Of a stretch of 64,000 nucleotides of DNA, positions 8,221 to 17,354 are shown piece by piece (position 1 is the first letter of the stretch; the number at the start of each line of letters is the position of its first letter). The stretch lies in assembly GCF_014042355.1 (NCBI RefSeq), contig NZ_JACEZU010000012.1:1-64000 (forward strand), given 5' to 3'. Both the position numbers and the translations under genes were made by a program. The notes below the pieces were generated by a model that was not told where the DNA came from, did not search any database, and was given only the letters and a program-made list of their open reading frames with translations. This DNA comes from Rugamonas apoptosis (GTDB lineage Bacteria > Pseudomonadota > Gammaproteobacteria > Burkholderiales > Burkholderiaceae_D).

Positions 8221-8298
8221 TGTGTGATTTTTGAGAATTGTTGTTGATTTATGCGCAGTGTAACCTGAGTCCGTCCCATCAACTTCAAGGAGAACTTC

Positions 8299-9291
8299 AT
8301 GGACAAGGACATCAACAACAAGGCCGGCCAGATCGTGATCCACGCTTATGGCGACGCCAGCGTGCTGGAACACGGCAGCGTCATCCTGCCGCCGCCGGGC
8401 GGGGGCGAGATCCGGGTGCGCCACACGGCCATCGGCGTCAACTTCGTCGACATCTACCACCGCAGCGGCCTGTATCCGCTGCCCGCCTTGCCGGCGGTGC
8501 CTGGCGTGGAGGCGGCCGGCGTGGTGGAGGCGATCGGGCCCGGTGTGCAGGGACTGGCCGTGGGCCAGCGCATCGCCTACGCGGGGCCGCCGGCCGGCGC
8601 CTACAGCACGGCGCGCAACCTGCCGGCCGAGAAAGCCATCGCCCTGCCGGATGAGGTGGCGGACGACACGGTGGCCGCGTTGCTGCTGCGTGGGATCACG
8701 GCCCACATGCTGTTCCAGCACGTGCGGCCGCTGCGGGCGGGCGACACGGTGCTGGTGCAGGCGGCCGCCGGCGGCCTGGGGCTGGTGCTGGTGCAGTGGG
8801 CCAAGGCGCTGGGCGCGACCGTGATCGGCACCGTCAGCAGCGAGGCCAAGGCCGCGCTGGCACGCGAACATGGGCTGGATCACGCCATCAACTATCGTGA
8901 GCACGCCGTACCGGATGCCGTGCGCGCGCTGACGGCCGGGCGCGGCGTGGACTACGCCATCGACGGCATCGGCGGCCAGACGCTGGTGGACACGTTGCGC
9001 GCCGTGCGTGCGTTCGGCATGGTGGCCAGCGTGGGACAGGTGAGCGGCGAGGTGCCGCTCGACCTGTCCATGCTCGGCGGCGGCCATAACGTGGCGTTCG
9101 CGCGGCCCAGCATGTTCGGCATGGTGGCCGATGCGGGCCTGTACCGTGAAGCGGCGCAGGCCACGCTGGCGCGATTGAAGGGCGGCCTGCGGGCCACGGT
9201 AGCCCAGGTGCTGCCGCTGGCGCAAGCGGCCGAAGCCCATCGCCGGCTGGAGGATGGCGCCAACTCTGGCGCCATCCTGTTGCGGCCCTGA
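8299..9291 (+). CDS. NADPH:quinone oxidoreductase (zeta-crystallin type, zinc-free MDR)
   Basis: A 330-residue medium-chain reductase that would reduce quinones or other electrophiles with NADPH. The N-terminal GroES-like domain contains GVNFVDIYHRSGLYP, the QOR signature that replaces the zinc ligands. The Rossmann fold has AAAGGLGLVLVQWAKALGA near residue 155. The structural zinc cysteines are absent, as expected. A GGAGAA ribosome site precedes the ATG. Divergence from the LysR gene suggests inducible expression by an oxidant or aromatic. Confidence 0.92.
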   Translation: MDKDINNKAGQIVIHAYGDASVLEHGSVILPPPGGGEIRVRHTAIGVNFVDIYHRSGLYPLPALPAVPGVEAAGVVEAIGPGVQGLAVGQRIAYAGPPAGAYSTARNLPAEKAIALPDEVADDTVAALLLRGITAHMLFQHVRPLRAGDTVLVQAAAGGLGLVLVQWAKALGATVIGTVSSEAKAALAREHGLDHAINYREHAVPDAVRALTAGRGVDYAIDGIGGQTLVDTLRAVRAFGMVASVGQVSGEVPLDLSMLGGGHNVAFARPSMFGMVADAGLYREAAQATLARLKGGLRATVAQVLPLAQAAEAHRRLEDGANSGAILLRP

Positions 9292-9335
9292 GGGACGGCG
9301 CTTCAGTTTAACTTCAGTCCAGCGTCAGGCCAGCC

Positions 9336-10724
9336 TCAGTCCAGTTGCGGCTGCGGCTCGGGGTGGGATGGCGCGGCCAACGGGGCGACGACCCCCAGCG
9401 CCGTTTCCACTTGCGTGATCAGCCACGGCTGGCCCGGCCCGCTGGTGGCCTGCTTTGCGATGCTGGCGCAGGCGCGCGCCACGTCGGGCGAGGCCAGCAG
9501 CTCGCGCAGGCCGTGGTGCAGGCGCCGGGCGCTCAGCCGCCGGGACAGGATCACGCGCGCCACGCCCAACTGGCGCGCCCGCGCCGCGTTGTCGAACTGG
9601 TCGAACGCGGACGGCACCACCAGTTGCGGCACGCCGGCGCGGAACGCTTCAGCCATGGTGCCAATGCCGCCATGGTGCACCAGCGCGGCCAGTCGCGGCA
9701 GCAGCGCGTTGAAGGGCGCCTCGGCCACCCACATCACGTGCGGCGGCAAGGAATCGGGTACCTGGGCCCGGTGCGGCGTGATGAACAGGCCGCGCCGTCC
9801 CAGCCGGCCCAAGGCGTCCAGCGCCATGCTGAAGTAGCCGGCCGCATGCTGGTGCCCCGTGCCCGGCGTGAAGCCGATGGGGGCGGGGCCAGCAGCCAGG
9901 AACTGTTCCAGCACCGGCGCCAGCGGCGACAGGGGCGGCAGGAGCGACGAGGGTGGCAAGGGCGACACGGGCGGCGTGGCGCCGTGGTCGGTGCGGGGGA
10001 AGTCGCCGCCGGTCAGGTGGGACGGCCAGTCCGTCTGCCGGGGTGCGAACCAGGATGGGAACAGGTTGATGGCGGCGTCTGGCGCGCGCACCATGTGCTC
10101 CAGGAAGCCCGTCACGGGCGGCAGGCCGCGCAGCGCGCGCCCGGCGTTCAGGCTGGGCAGTGTGGCCGGGTCGATCGACACCCGGTTCGCCACCTGCCAC
10201 AGCAGCCGGCGCCAGAACAGCGGCGTCCAGCGGGGAATCGACATGGAACCGAGCATCTGCAAGTCCCGCAGGCTGCACAGGTTAGATGGCGCCAGATAGG
10301 CGCTGACCACGCGCAGCCCCGGCCGCGCCGCGCGGGCGATGGCGCCCAGCGGCGCCAGGATGGGGTGGCACAGCAGCACGCAATCGTCGTCCGGCGGCAG
10401 CGCCGCCACCATGTCGTGCAGCACCTGCAGGTGGGGCACGCCGGCCTGCCAGGCCACGCCAAAGCCTTTGCGCTCATCCCACAGGTCCGGGTTGTCCAGT
10501 GTCGCCTGGAACTGCGCCGCCTGGCCGAACATCTGGTAATCAAGCCCGCTGGCCAGCACGGTCTTTTCGTGGAAGGCCGGCACCAGCATGCGCACCCGGT
10601 GTCCCCGTGCGCGCAAGCCCTGCGCCAGCAGCACGAAGGGCCGGATGTCGCCGCCGGTGCCGGAGCTGGCGACGATGATGAGCGGGCCCGTGGCGGGGCG
10701 GTGTGTGGCGAGCGTCGGCGGCAT
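9336..10724 (-). CDS. UGT-type glycosyltransferase (GT1 family)
   Basis: A 462-residue GT-B glycosyltransferase. The N-terminal domain opens with SSGTGGDIRPFVLLAQGLRARG, the acceptor-side glycine loop. The C-terminal donor domain has the nucleotide-sugar motif LVHHGGIGTMAEAFRAGVPQ, followed by VPSAFDQFDNAARA near residue 385. These features match enzymes that glycosylate sterols, macrolides, rhamnolipids or carotenoids; the acceptor cannot be read. A Pro/Ser/Leu linker near residues 250-270 is low complexity. It starts 11 bp after the VOC gene stop, so the two are probably cotranscribed. Confidence 0.88.
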   Translation of the reverse strand: MPPTLATHRPATGPLIIVASSGTGGDIRPFVLLAQGLRARGHRVRMLVPAFHEKTVLASGLDYQMFGQAAQFQATLDNPDLWDERKGFGVAWQAGVPHLQVLHDMVAALPPDDDCVLLCHPILAPLGAIARAARPGLRVVSAYLAPSNLCSLRDLQMLGSMSIPRWTPLFWRRLLWQVANRVSIDPATLPSLNAGRALRGLPPVTGFLEHMVRAPDAAINLFPSWFAPRQTDWPSHLTGGDFPRTDHGATPPVSPLPPSSLLPPLSPLAPVLEQFLAAGPAPIGFTPGTGHQHAAGYFSMALDALGRLGRRGLFITPHRAQVPDSLPPHVMWVAEAPFNALLPRLAALVHHGGIGTMAEAFRAGVPQLVVPSAFDQFDNAARARQLGVARVILSRRLSARRLHHGLRELLASPDVARACASIAKQATSGPGQPWLITQVETALGVVAPLAAPSHPEPQPQLD

Positions 10725-10735
10725 GGGCTTCCTGG

Positions 10736-11101
10736 TCAGCGGACGGTTTTCGGGTCGAAATGGGGGTTCTGGATCAGGCCCAGCACGTTGCCGAACGGGG
10801 CGTTCAGTTCCGCCACCTTGATGCCGTCGCCCACGTCCTGCACGGCCGCGTGCACGGTGGCGCCCAGCGCGAGCAGGCGCGCCACGTCGGCCTCGATATC
10901 GTCCACACCCCAGTAAGCCTTGGCGCCCGTCTGGCCGGGCTGGCCGTCCGGCACCAGGCCCAGTTCAAAGCCGCCCACGGCGAAACCTACGTAGAACGGC
11001 TGGTCGAAATAGGGGGCCACGCCGAACGCCTGCGTGTACCAGTCCTTGCCCTGGGCCAGCTCCGGCGTGGGGTAGATCACGGTGCGTAATCCCTTGATCA
11101 T
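10736..11101 (-). CDS. VOC family (glyoxalase/bleomycin-resistance fold) protein
   Basis: A 121-residue vicinal-oxygen-chelate protein with the usual beta-alpha-beta-beta-beta repeats (TVIYPTPELAQGKDWYTQAFG, PYFDQPFYVGFAVGGFELGLV, AYWGVDDIEADVARLLALGA). The reaction is unknown; such small VOC proteins include glyoxalases, thiol transferases and binding proteins. The start at 11101 (MIKGLRT) has a GGGAGAC ribosome site 6 bp upstream; an ATG 18 bp earlier is in frame but lacks one. It is the first gene of a two-gene unit with the glycosyltransferase and is divergent from leuS. Confidence 0.85.
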   Translation of the reverse strand: MIKGLRTVIYPTPELAQGKDWYTQAFGVAPYFDQPFYVGFAVGGFELGLVPDGQPGQTGAKAYWGVDDIEADVARLLALGATVHAAVQDVGDGIKVAELNAPFGNVLGLIQNPHFDPKTVR

Positions 11102-11241
11102 GGTTGTCTCCCTGCTCATGTTAAAAAAACCATATCATGCCACGTTCGCCTCCGCCGTGGGCGCCGGCCGCGCCGGCACGCTCAGCCTGGCCGCTAACCA
11201 GTATAATGTTCGGTTCATATACACTTCTGGCCGCACACATC

Positions 11242-13884
11242 ATGCAAGATAAATATAGTCCCGCCGACGTCGAAAAAGCCGCCCAATCCCACTGGAAGGC
11301 GATCGATGCCTACAAAGCCGTCGAAAACGACCCCCGTTTCCCCAAGGGTAAGTACTACGCTTGCTCGATGCTGCCTTACCCTTCGGGCAAGCTGCACATG
11401 GGTCACGTGCGCAACTATACGATCAATGATGTGATGTACCGCTACCTGCGCATGAACGGCTACAACGTGCTCATGCCCATGGGCTGGGACGCCTTCGGCA
11501 TGCCCGCCGAGAACGCGGCCATGGCCAACAACGTGCCGCCGGCGCAATGGACCTACTCCAACATCGCCCACATGCGCGAGCAGATGGAGTCCATGGGCCT
11601 GGCCATCGACTGGTCGCGCGAAATGACGGCCTGCAAACCCGAGTACTACAAGTGGAACCAGTGGATGTTCCTCAAGATGCTGGAAAAAGGCATCATCTAC
11701 AAGAAGACCGGCACCGTGAACTGGGACCCGATCGACCAGACCGTGCTGGCCAACGAACAGGTGGTCGATGGCCGCGGCTGGCGTTCCGGCGCGCTGATCG
11801 AAAAGCGCGAAATCCCCATGTATTACGCCCGCATCACGGATTACGCAGATGAGCTGCTGGACTACGTGGACACCAAGCTGCCCGGCTGGCCCGAGCGCGT
11901 GCGCACCATGCAGACCAACTGGATCGGCAAATCGACCGGCGTGCGCTTCGCCTTCCCGCACCAGATCAAGGACGCCGCCGGCGCCCTGATCGGCGATGGC
12001 AGGATGTACGTGTTCACCACCCGTCCCGACACGGTGATGGGCGTGACCTTCTGCGCCGTGGCCGCCGAGCACCCGCTGGCCGTGCACGCCGCGCAGAGCA
12101 ACCCCGCGCTGGCCGCCTTCAACGCCGAATGCAAGCTCGGTTCCGTGATCGAGGCCGACATGGCCACCATGGAGAAGAAGGGCATGCCCACCGGCCTGTT
12201 CGTCACCCATCCGCTGACGGGCGCCCAGGTGGAAGTGTGGGTCGGTAACTACGTGCTGATGACCTACGGCGACGGCGCCGTGATGGGCGTGCCGGCCCAC
12301 GACGAGCGCGATTTCGCGTTCGCCAAAAAATACGACCTGCCGATCAAGCAGGTGATCCGCGCCGAAGGCAAGGAATTCTCCACCGACGCCTGGCAGGAAT
12401 GGTATGGCGACAAGGACATCTCCATCGTCTGCAACTCGGCCCAGTTCGATGGCCTGAACTACGCCGACGCCGTGGAAGCGGTGGCCGCCGCCATGGCCGA
12501 TAAAGGCCTGGGCGAGAAGAAGATCACCTTCCGCCTGCGCGACTGGGGCGTGTCGCGCCAGCGCTACTGGGGCACGCCGATCCCGATGATCCACTGCGAC
12601 GACTGCGGCTCGGTGCCGGTGCCGGAGCAAGACCTGCCCGTCGTGCTGCCGGAGGACTGCGTGCCGGACGGCAGCGGCAACCCGCTCAACAAGCATGAAG
12701 CCTTCCTCAAGTGCGACTGCCCCAAGTGCGGCAAGCCAGCCCGCCGCGAGACGGACACCATGGACACCTTCGTCGATTCGTCGTGGTACTACATGCGCTA
12801 TACCTCGCCCGGTTCGAGCGAGTCCATGGTCGACGCGCGCAACGATTACTGGATGCCGATGGACCAGTACATCGGCGGCATCGAGCACGCCGTGATGCAC
12901 TTGCTGTATGCCCGCTTCTGGACCAAGGTGATGCGCGACTTCGGCCTGGTCAAGTTCGACGAGCCGTTCGTCAACCTGCTGACCCAGGGCATGGTGCTGA
13001 ACGAAACCTACTACCGCGAAGACGCGGCCGGCAAGAAGACCTGGTTCAACCCGGCCGACGTGGACCTGACGCTGGACGACAAGGGCCGCCCGCAAGGCGC
13101 CACCCTGACGGCCGACGGCCAGCCGGTGCACATCGGCGGCACGGAGAAAATGTCCAAGTCGAAGAACAACGGCATCGACCCGCAAGCCCAGATCGAGCAG
13201 TACGGCGCCGACACGGCCCGTTTGTTCACCATGTTCGCCTCGCCGCCGGAACAGACGCTGGAATGGTCGGGCAGCGGCGTGGAAGGCGCCAACCGCTTCC
13301 TGCGCCGCGTGTGGGCTTACGGCTACGCGCAAGCGGCCCGTATCGGTTCCGCGCTGGCCGCACCGGCCGCGCCGGTGGCCACCGAGCCGCAGAAAACCCT
13401 GCGCCGCGAACTGCACAAGATCCTGCAGCAGGCCGACTACGACTTGAAGCGCATCCAGTACAACACCGTGGTGTCGGCCTGCATGAAGATGCTCAACACG
13501 ATGGAATCGGCCAAGCTGGATGACAGCGCCGAGTCGAACGCGCTGGTGGCGGAAGGCTTCTCCATCTTCCTGCGCCTGCTCAACCCGGTCGCGCCGCACA
13601 TCACCCACGTGCTGTGGGAACAACTGGGCTACGGCAAAGTGTTCGGCGACCTGCTGAACGCCGCCTGGCCGCAGGTGGACCCGGCCGCGCTGGAACAGGC
13701 CGAGATCGAGATGATGATCCAGGTGAACGGCAAGCTGCGTGGCAGCGTCACCGTGGCCAAGACGGCCGACAAGGCGGCCATCGAAGCGGCCGCGCTGGCC
13801 AACGAGGCGGTGCAGAAGTTCATCGAAGGCACGCCGAAGAAGGTCATCGTGGTGCCGGGCAAGTTGATCAACATCGTGGTGTAA
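11242..13884 (+). CDS. leuS: Leucine-tRNA ligase
   Basis: An 880-residue class Ia aminoacyl-tRNA synthetase charging tRNA-Leu. The HIGH motif appears as HMGH within PYPSGKLHMGHV near residue 50. The editing CP1 domain (roughly 220-420) has the threonine-rich TTRPDTVMGVTF and the DERD aspartate (PAHDERDF). KMSKS (EKMSKSKNN) lies near residue 636. The C-terminal anticodon-binding and tRNA-binding domains are complete. The start MQDKYSPADVEK is chosen because homologues begin there; the frame is open 105 bp further upstream. lptE follows after 3 bp. Confidence 0.98.
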   Translation: MQDKYSPADVEKAAQSHWKAIDAYKAVENDPRFPKGKYYACSMLPYPSGKLHMGHVRNYTINDVMYRYLRMNGYNVLMPMGWDAFGMPAENAAMANNVPPAQWTYSNIAHMREQMESMGLAIDWSREMTACKPEYYKWNQWMFLKMLEKGIIYKKTGTVNWDPIDQTVLANEQVVDGRGWRSGALIEKREIPMYYARITDYADELLDYVDTKLPGWPERVRTMQTNWIGKSTGVRFAFPHQIKDAAGALIGDGRMYVFTTRPDTVMGVTFCAVAAEHPLAVHAAQSNPALAAFNAECKLGSVIEADMATMEKKGMPTGLFVTHPLTGAQVEVWVGNYVLMTYGDGAVMGVPAHDERDFAFAKKYDLPIKQVIRAEGKEFSTDAWQEWYGDKDISIVCNSAQFDGLNYADAVEAVAAAMADKGLGEKKITFRLRDWGVSRQRYWGTPIPMIHCDDCGSVPVPEQDLPVVLPEDCVPDGSGNPLNKHEAFLKCDCPKCGKPARRETDTMDTFVDSSWYYMRYTSPGSSESMVDARNDYWMPMDQYIGGIEHAVMHLLYARFWTKVMRDFGLVKFDEPFVNLLTQGMVLNETYYREDAAGKKTWFNPADVDLTLDDKGRPQGATLTADGQPVHIGGTEKMSKSKNNGIDPQAQIEQYGADTARLFTMFASPPEQTLEWSGSGVEGANRFLRRVWAYGYAQAARIGSALAAPAAPVATEPQKTLRRELHKILQQADYDLKRIQYNTVVSACMKMLNTMESAKLDDSAESNALVAEGFSIFLRLLNPVAPHITHVLWEQLGYGKVFGDLLNAAWPQVDPAALEQAEIEMMIQVNGKLRGSVTVAKTADKAAIEAAALANEAVQKFIEGTPKKVIVVPGKLINIVV

Positions 13885-13887
13885 GCG

Positions 13888-14445
13888 ATGACGGCCACCA
13901 CTTCCGTGTTGTGGCGGCGCTGGGGCGCGCTGCTGGCGTTGTCCCTGTCGCTGACCGCCTGCGGCTTCCACCTGCGCGGGGAGGGTGGCCATTACACGCT
14001 GCCGTTCCCGTCGCTGTACGTGGGCTTGCCGGAGTCGTCGCCGCTGGCGATAGACCTCAAGCGCAACATCCGCGCCAATGGCGGCACCACCGTGGCGGCC
14101 AATGCCAAGGATGCGGACGGCGTGATCGAGGTGTTGAGCGATCCGGAAAAGACGCGCAGCAAAACGATCCTGTCGCTGAACAGCAATGGCCGGGTGCGCG
14201 AGTACCTGCTGGCCTACACCATCATGTTCCGGGTGCTGGACCGCCAGGGCAACGAGCTGCTGCCGTCCACCACCATTTCGCTGAACCGCCCCATCACCTT
14301 CAACGAAACCCAGTTGCTGGCCAAGGAGCGCGAGGAAGCGTTGCTGTACAAGGACATGCAGACCGACCTGGTGCAGCAGATGATGCGCCGCATCGCCGCC
14401 CTCAAGCCGGTGCAGATGTCGGTGGCGCCGGCCAGCCGGCAGTAA
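13888..14445 (+). CDS. lptE: LPS-assembly lipoprotein LptE
   Basis: A 185-residue outer-membrane lipoprotein, the plug of the LptD/E translocon that inserts lipopolysaccharide. The signal peptide ends in the lipobox LTACGFHLRG with acylated Cys25, a hallmark of LptE (CGFHLRG). The rest fits the LptE fold (YVGLPESSPLAIDLKRNIRANG). It lies between leuS and holA, the usual operon in beta- and gammaproteobacteria, with gaps of 3 and 12 bp. Confidence 0.95.
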   Translation: MTATTSVLWRRWGALLALSLSLTACGFHLRGEGGHYTLPFPSLYVGLPESSPLAIDLKRNIRANGGTTVAANAKDADGVIEVLSDPEKTRSKTILSLNSNGRVREYLLAYTIMFRVLDRQGNELLPSTTISLNRPITFNETQLLAKEREEALLYKDMQTDLVQQMMRRIAALKPVQMSVAPASRQ

Positions 14446-14457
14446 GCGGGGACAGTC

Positions 14458-15474
14458 ATGCAATTGCGACCGGAAGCGCTGGACGGCCACCTGGGCAAGC
14501 AGCTGGCCCAGCTGTATGTCGTCACCAGCGACGAACACCTGCTGGCGCTGGAGGCGGCCGACAAGATCCGCCGCGCCGCGCGCGCGCAAGGCTATTCCGA
14601 GCGCGACGTGCTGACCGTGGAGCGCACCTTCAAGTGGGGCGAACTGCTGGCGGCCAACCAGGCCTTGTCGCTGTTCGGCGACAAGAAGCTGATCGAGCTG
14701 CGCATCCCCAGTGGCAAGCCGGGCAAGGATGGCGGCGCGGCCCTGCAAAGCTATGTGAAGGACCTGAGCCCGGACAACCTGACGCTGATCACCCTGCCCA
14801 AGCTGGACTGGCAGACGCAGAAGGCGGCCTGGGTGGCGAGCTTGCAGCAGGCCGCCGTCTATATCGACATTCCGCAGGTGGAGCGTAACCAGCTGCCCAA
14901 CTGGATCGGCCAGCGGCTGGCCGCGCAAGGCCAGAGCGCCGACCGCCAGAGCATCGAGTTCATCGCCGACCGGGTGGAGGGCAATTTGCTGGCGGCGCAC
15001 CAGGAGATCCAGAAACTGGGCCTGCTGCACGAGCCGGGCCGCTTGAGCTACGAGCAGGTGCACGACGCCGTGCTCAATGTGGCCCGTTACGACGTGTTCA
15101 AGCTGAGTGAAGCCATGCTGGCCGGCGATCCGGCCCGCCTGGTGCGCATGCTGGAAGGCTTGAAGGGCGAAGGCGAGGCGCTGCCGCTGGTATTGTGGGC
15201 CGTGTCCGAGGAAATCCGGACGCTGTTAAAATTGAAAGCGGGGATGGCGCAGGGCCGTCCCCTGGGCGCACTGCTCAAGGAATACCGCATCTGGGGTCCG
15301 CGCGAGCGCATGATGGACCCGGCCCTGCGGCGTATCTCGCTGCCCACGCTGGAGGCAGCCATGAAGGATGCGGCGCAGGTGGATAAAATGATCAAGGGCC
15401 TGCGGGCCAAGGCGTTCTCCGGCGACGCCTGGGACGCCATGCTGCAGCTGGCGCTGAAAGTCGCGCGCGGCTGA
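14458..15474 (+). CDS. holA: DNA polymerase III subunit delta
   Basis: A 338-residue clamp-loader subunit that opens the beta sliding clamp. The N-terminal region (YVVTSDEHLLALEAADKIRRAA) matches the delta beta-binding domain. The mid-region ESIEFIADRVEGNLLAAHQEIQKLGLL and the C-terminal collar domain are typical of HolA. Length is standard. The ATG has a GGGGACAG ribosome site. A hairpin at 15485-15507 (8-bp arms TTGGCGCG/CGCGCCAA) follows without a T run. Confidence 0.96.
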   Translation: MQLRPEALDGHLGKQLAQLYVVTSDEHLLALEAADKIRRAARAQGYSERDVLTVERTFKWGELLAANQALSLFGDKKLIELRIPSGKPGKDGGAALQSYVKDLSPDNLTLITLPKLDWQTQKAAWVASLQQAAVYIDIPQVERNQLPNWIGQRLAAQGQSADRQSIEFIADRVEGNLLAAHQEIQKLGLLHEPGRLSYEQVHDAVLNVARYDVFKLSEAMLAGDPARLVRMLEGLKGEGEALPLVLWAVSEEIRTLLKLKAGMAQGRPLGALLKEYRIWGPRERMMDPALRRISLPTLEAAMKDAAQVDKMIKGLRAKAFSGDAWDAMLQLALKVARG

Positions 15475-15542
15475 TCGCGTGCCGTTGGCGCGCCGCCAGC
15501 GCGCCAAACCGACGAATTTGTGGCAGGACGAACGGGATAAAT

Positions 15543-16808
15543 ATGGACATCAAGCAATACATGGAACAAGTGGGCCAGCAGGCGCGCGCCGCGTCGCGCG
15601 CCATGGCCAGGGCCGACAGCGCCACCCGCAACCGCGCGTTGCTCCTGATCGCCGAGGCGATCGAGCGCGAAGCGCCGGCCCTGCGCGCCGCCAACCAGCT
15701 GGACCTGGATGCGGCCCGCGCCACCGGCCTGGCGCCGGCCATGGTGGACCGCCTGACCCTGTCGGAGGCGGCCATCGCCACCATGGTCGAAGGCTTGCGC
15801 CAGATCGTCGCGCTGCCTGACCCGATCGGCGAAATCTCCGGCATGAAGTTCCGCCCGTCCGGCATCCAGGTGGGCCAGATGCGCGTGCCGCTGGGCGTGA
15901 TCGGCATCATCTACGAAGCCCGTCCCAACGTGACCGTGGACGCGGCCGGCCTGTGCATCAAGAGCGGCAACGCCACCATCCTGCGCGGCGGCTCGGAAGC
16001 GATCAACTGCAACCGCGCGCTGGCCAAGCTGGTCAAGGAAGGCTTGCTGGGCGCCGGCTTGCCGGAAAACGGCGTGCAAGTGGTCGACACCACCGACCGC
16101 GCCGCCGTGGGCGCCATGATCACCATGCCGCAATACGTGGACGTGATCGTGCCGCGCGGCGGCAAGGGCCTGATCGCGCGCCTGATGGAAGAAGCCACCG
16201 TACCGATGATCAAGCACCTGGACGGCATCTGCCACGTCTACATCGACGCCAAGGCCGACCTGCAAAAGGCGCTCGACATCGGCTTTAACGCCAAGTGCCA
16301 CCGCTATGGCACCTGCAATACCATGGAAACGCTGCTGGTGGCGCGCGCCATCGCACCGCGCGTGCTGCCGGAGCTGGCCAAGCTGTACGCCACCAAGCAG
16401 GTCGAGCTGCGCTGCGATCCGGAAGCGCAGGCCATCCTGGCCGGCTACCCGCACCTGGTGGCCGCCACCGAAGAGGACTGGGCCACGGAATACCTGGCCG
16501 CCATCCTGGCCGTGAAGGTGGTGGACGGCATCGACCAGGCGATGGACCACATCAACCGTTATTCGTCCAAGCACACCGAGTCCATCGTCACCGAGGACTA
16601 CACGGACGCCATGCGCTTCCTGCGCGAAGTCGATTCGGCGTCCGTGATGGTGAACGCCTCGACCCGTTTCGCGGACGGCTTCGAATACGGCCTGGGCGCG
16701 GAAATCGGCATCTCCAACGACAAGCTGCACGCGCGCGGCCCGGTCGGCCTGGAGGGCCTGACTTCGCTCAAATACGTGGTGTTCGGCCACGGCGAAGTGC
16801 GCAAGTAA
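15543..16808 (+). CDS. proA: Gamma-glutamyl phosphate reductase
   Basis: A 421-residue NADPH-dependent aldehyde-dehydrogenase-family enzyme of proline biosynthesis that reduces gamma-glutamyl phosphate to the semialdehyde. The catalytic Cys is in YGTCNTMETLLV near residue 257. The substrate segment VPRGGKGLIARLMEEATVP and the C-terminal FADGFEYGLGAEIGISNDKLHARGP are characteristic of ProA. The protein is full length. It follows holA by 68 bp and precedes hemJ by 32 bp. Confidence 0.97.
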   Translation: MDIKQYMEQVGQQARAASRAMARADSATRNRALLLIAEAIEREAPALRAANQLDLDAARATGLAPAMVDRLTLSEAAIATMVEGLRQIVALPDPIGEISGMKFRPSGIQVGQMRVPLGVIGIIYEARPNVTVDAAGLCIKSGNATILRGGSEAINCNRALAKLVKEGLLGAGLPENGVQVVDTTDRAAVGAMITMPQYVDVIVPRGGKGLIARLMEEATVPMIKHLDGICHVYIDAKADLQKALDIGFNAKCHRYGTCNTMETLLVARAIAPRVLPELAKLYATKQVELRCDPEAQAILAGYPHLVAATEEDWATEYLAAILAVKVVDGIDQAMDHINRYSSKHTESIVTEDYTDAMRFLREVDSASVMVNASTRFADGFEYGLGAEIGISNDKLHARGPVGLEGLTSLKYVVFGHGEVRK

Positions 16809-16840
16809 GCAAGCAAATAAGTACAACCGACAGGAGTCCC

Positions 16841-17269
16841 ATGCTCTGGATTAAAGCGCTGCACATCTTCTTCGTCATTTCCTGGTTCGCCGGGATCTTT
16901 TACCTGCCGCGCATCTTCGTCAACCTGGCGCAGGAATCGGAGACGGTGGCCACCGAGCGGATGTTGATGATGGCGCGCAAGCTGTTCCGCTTCATGACCA
17001 TGCTGATGGTGCCGGCCATCGTGTTCGGCGCCATCCTGCTGTATTTGCAGTACAACGGCCCCGATGGTTTCGCCATTCCGGGCTGGATGCATGCCAAGCT
17101 GGGGCTGGTGGCGCTGGTGCTCGGTTATCACCACGCCTGCGGTTCGCTGTTGAAGAAGTTCGAGAACGGCGCCAACAAGCGCAGCCACGTATGGTTCCGC
17201 TACTTCAACGAGGTGCCGGTGCTGATGCTGCTGGCGATCGTGATGCTGGTGGTGGTCAAGCCATTTTAA
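16841..17269 (+). CDS. hemJ: Protoporphyrinogen IX oxidase HemJ (CopD-like)
   Basis: A 142-residue polytopic inner-membrane protein catalysing protoporphyrinogen IX oxidation in heme synthesis. The N-terminal helix contains the conserved His in KALHIFFVISWFAGIFYLPRIFVN, matching HemJ. About four membrane helices are seen (residues 3-22, 49-70, 80-98, 120-140), with further conserved WMHAKLGLV and an Arg-rich loop. A CAGGAG ribosome site precedes the start at 16841; the longer frame continuing through proA in another phase is spurious. Confidence 0.92.
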   Translation: MLWIKALHIFFVISWFAGIFYLPRIFVNLAQESETVATERMLMMARKLFRFMTMLMVPAIVFGAILLYLQYNGPDGFAIPGWMHAKLGLVALVLGYHHACGSLLKKFENGANKRSHVWFRYFNEVPVLMLLAIVMLVVVKPF

Positions 17270-17354
17270 AGTAGTTTTTGCAGTGAATTTTGTAGTCAAT
17301 GTGGCATACGATATAAACGGTATGTTGATTTTTAACGGATAAAAGGTACACCTG

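Noticed and set aside
7300..9240. A 646-codon minus-strand frame suggesting a fused LysR protein
   Set aside because: The extra N-terminal part is antisense to the quinone oxidoreductase gene; the LysR HTH starts right after the Met at 8220.
11215..15063. A 1282-codon open frame on the minus strand across leuS, lptE and holA
   Set aside because: It is antisense to three unmistakable genes. Its His/Arg/Gly/Val-rich product is the usual by-product of high-GC codon bias. The same applies to long minus-strand frames at 21201-23606, 30039-31793 and 38771-42223.
15485..15507. Terminator after holA
   Set aside because: Arms TTGGCGCG/CGCGCCAA pair, but no T tract follows and proA begins 36 bp later; a readthrough operon is as likely.
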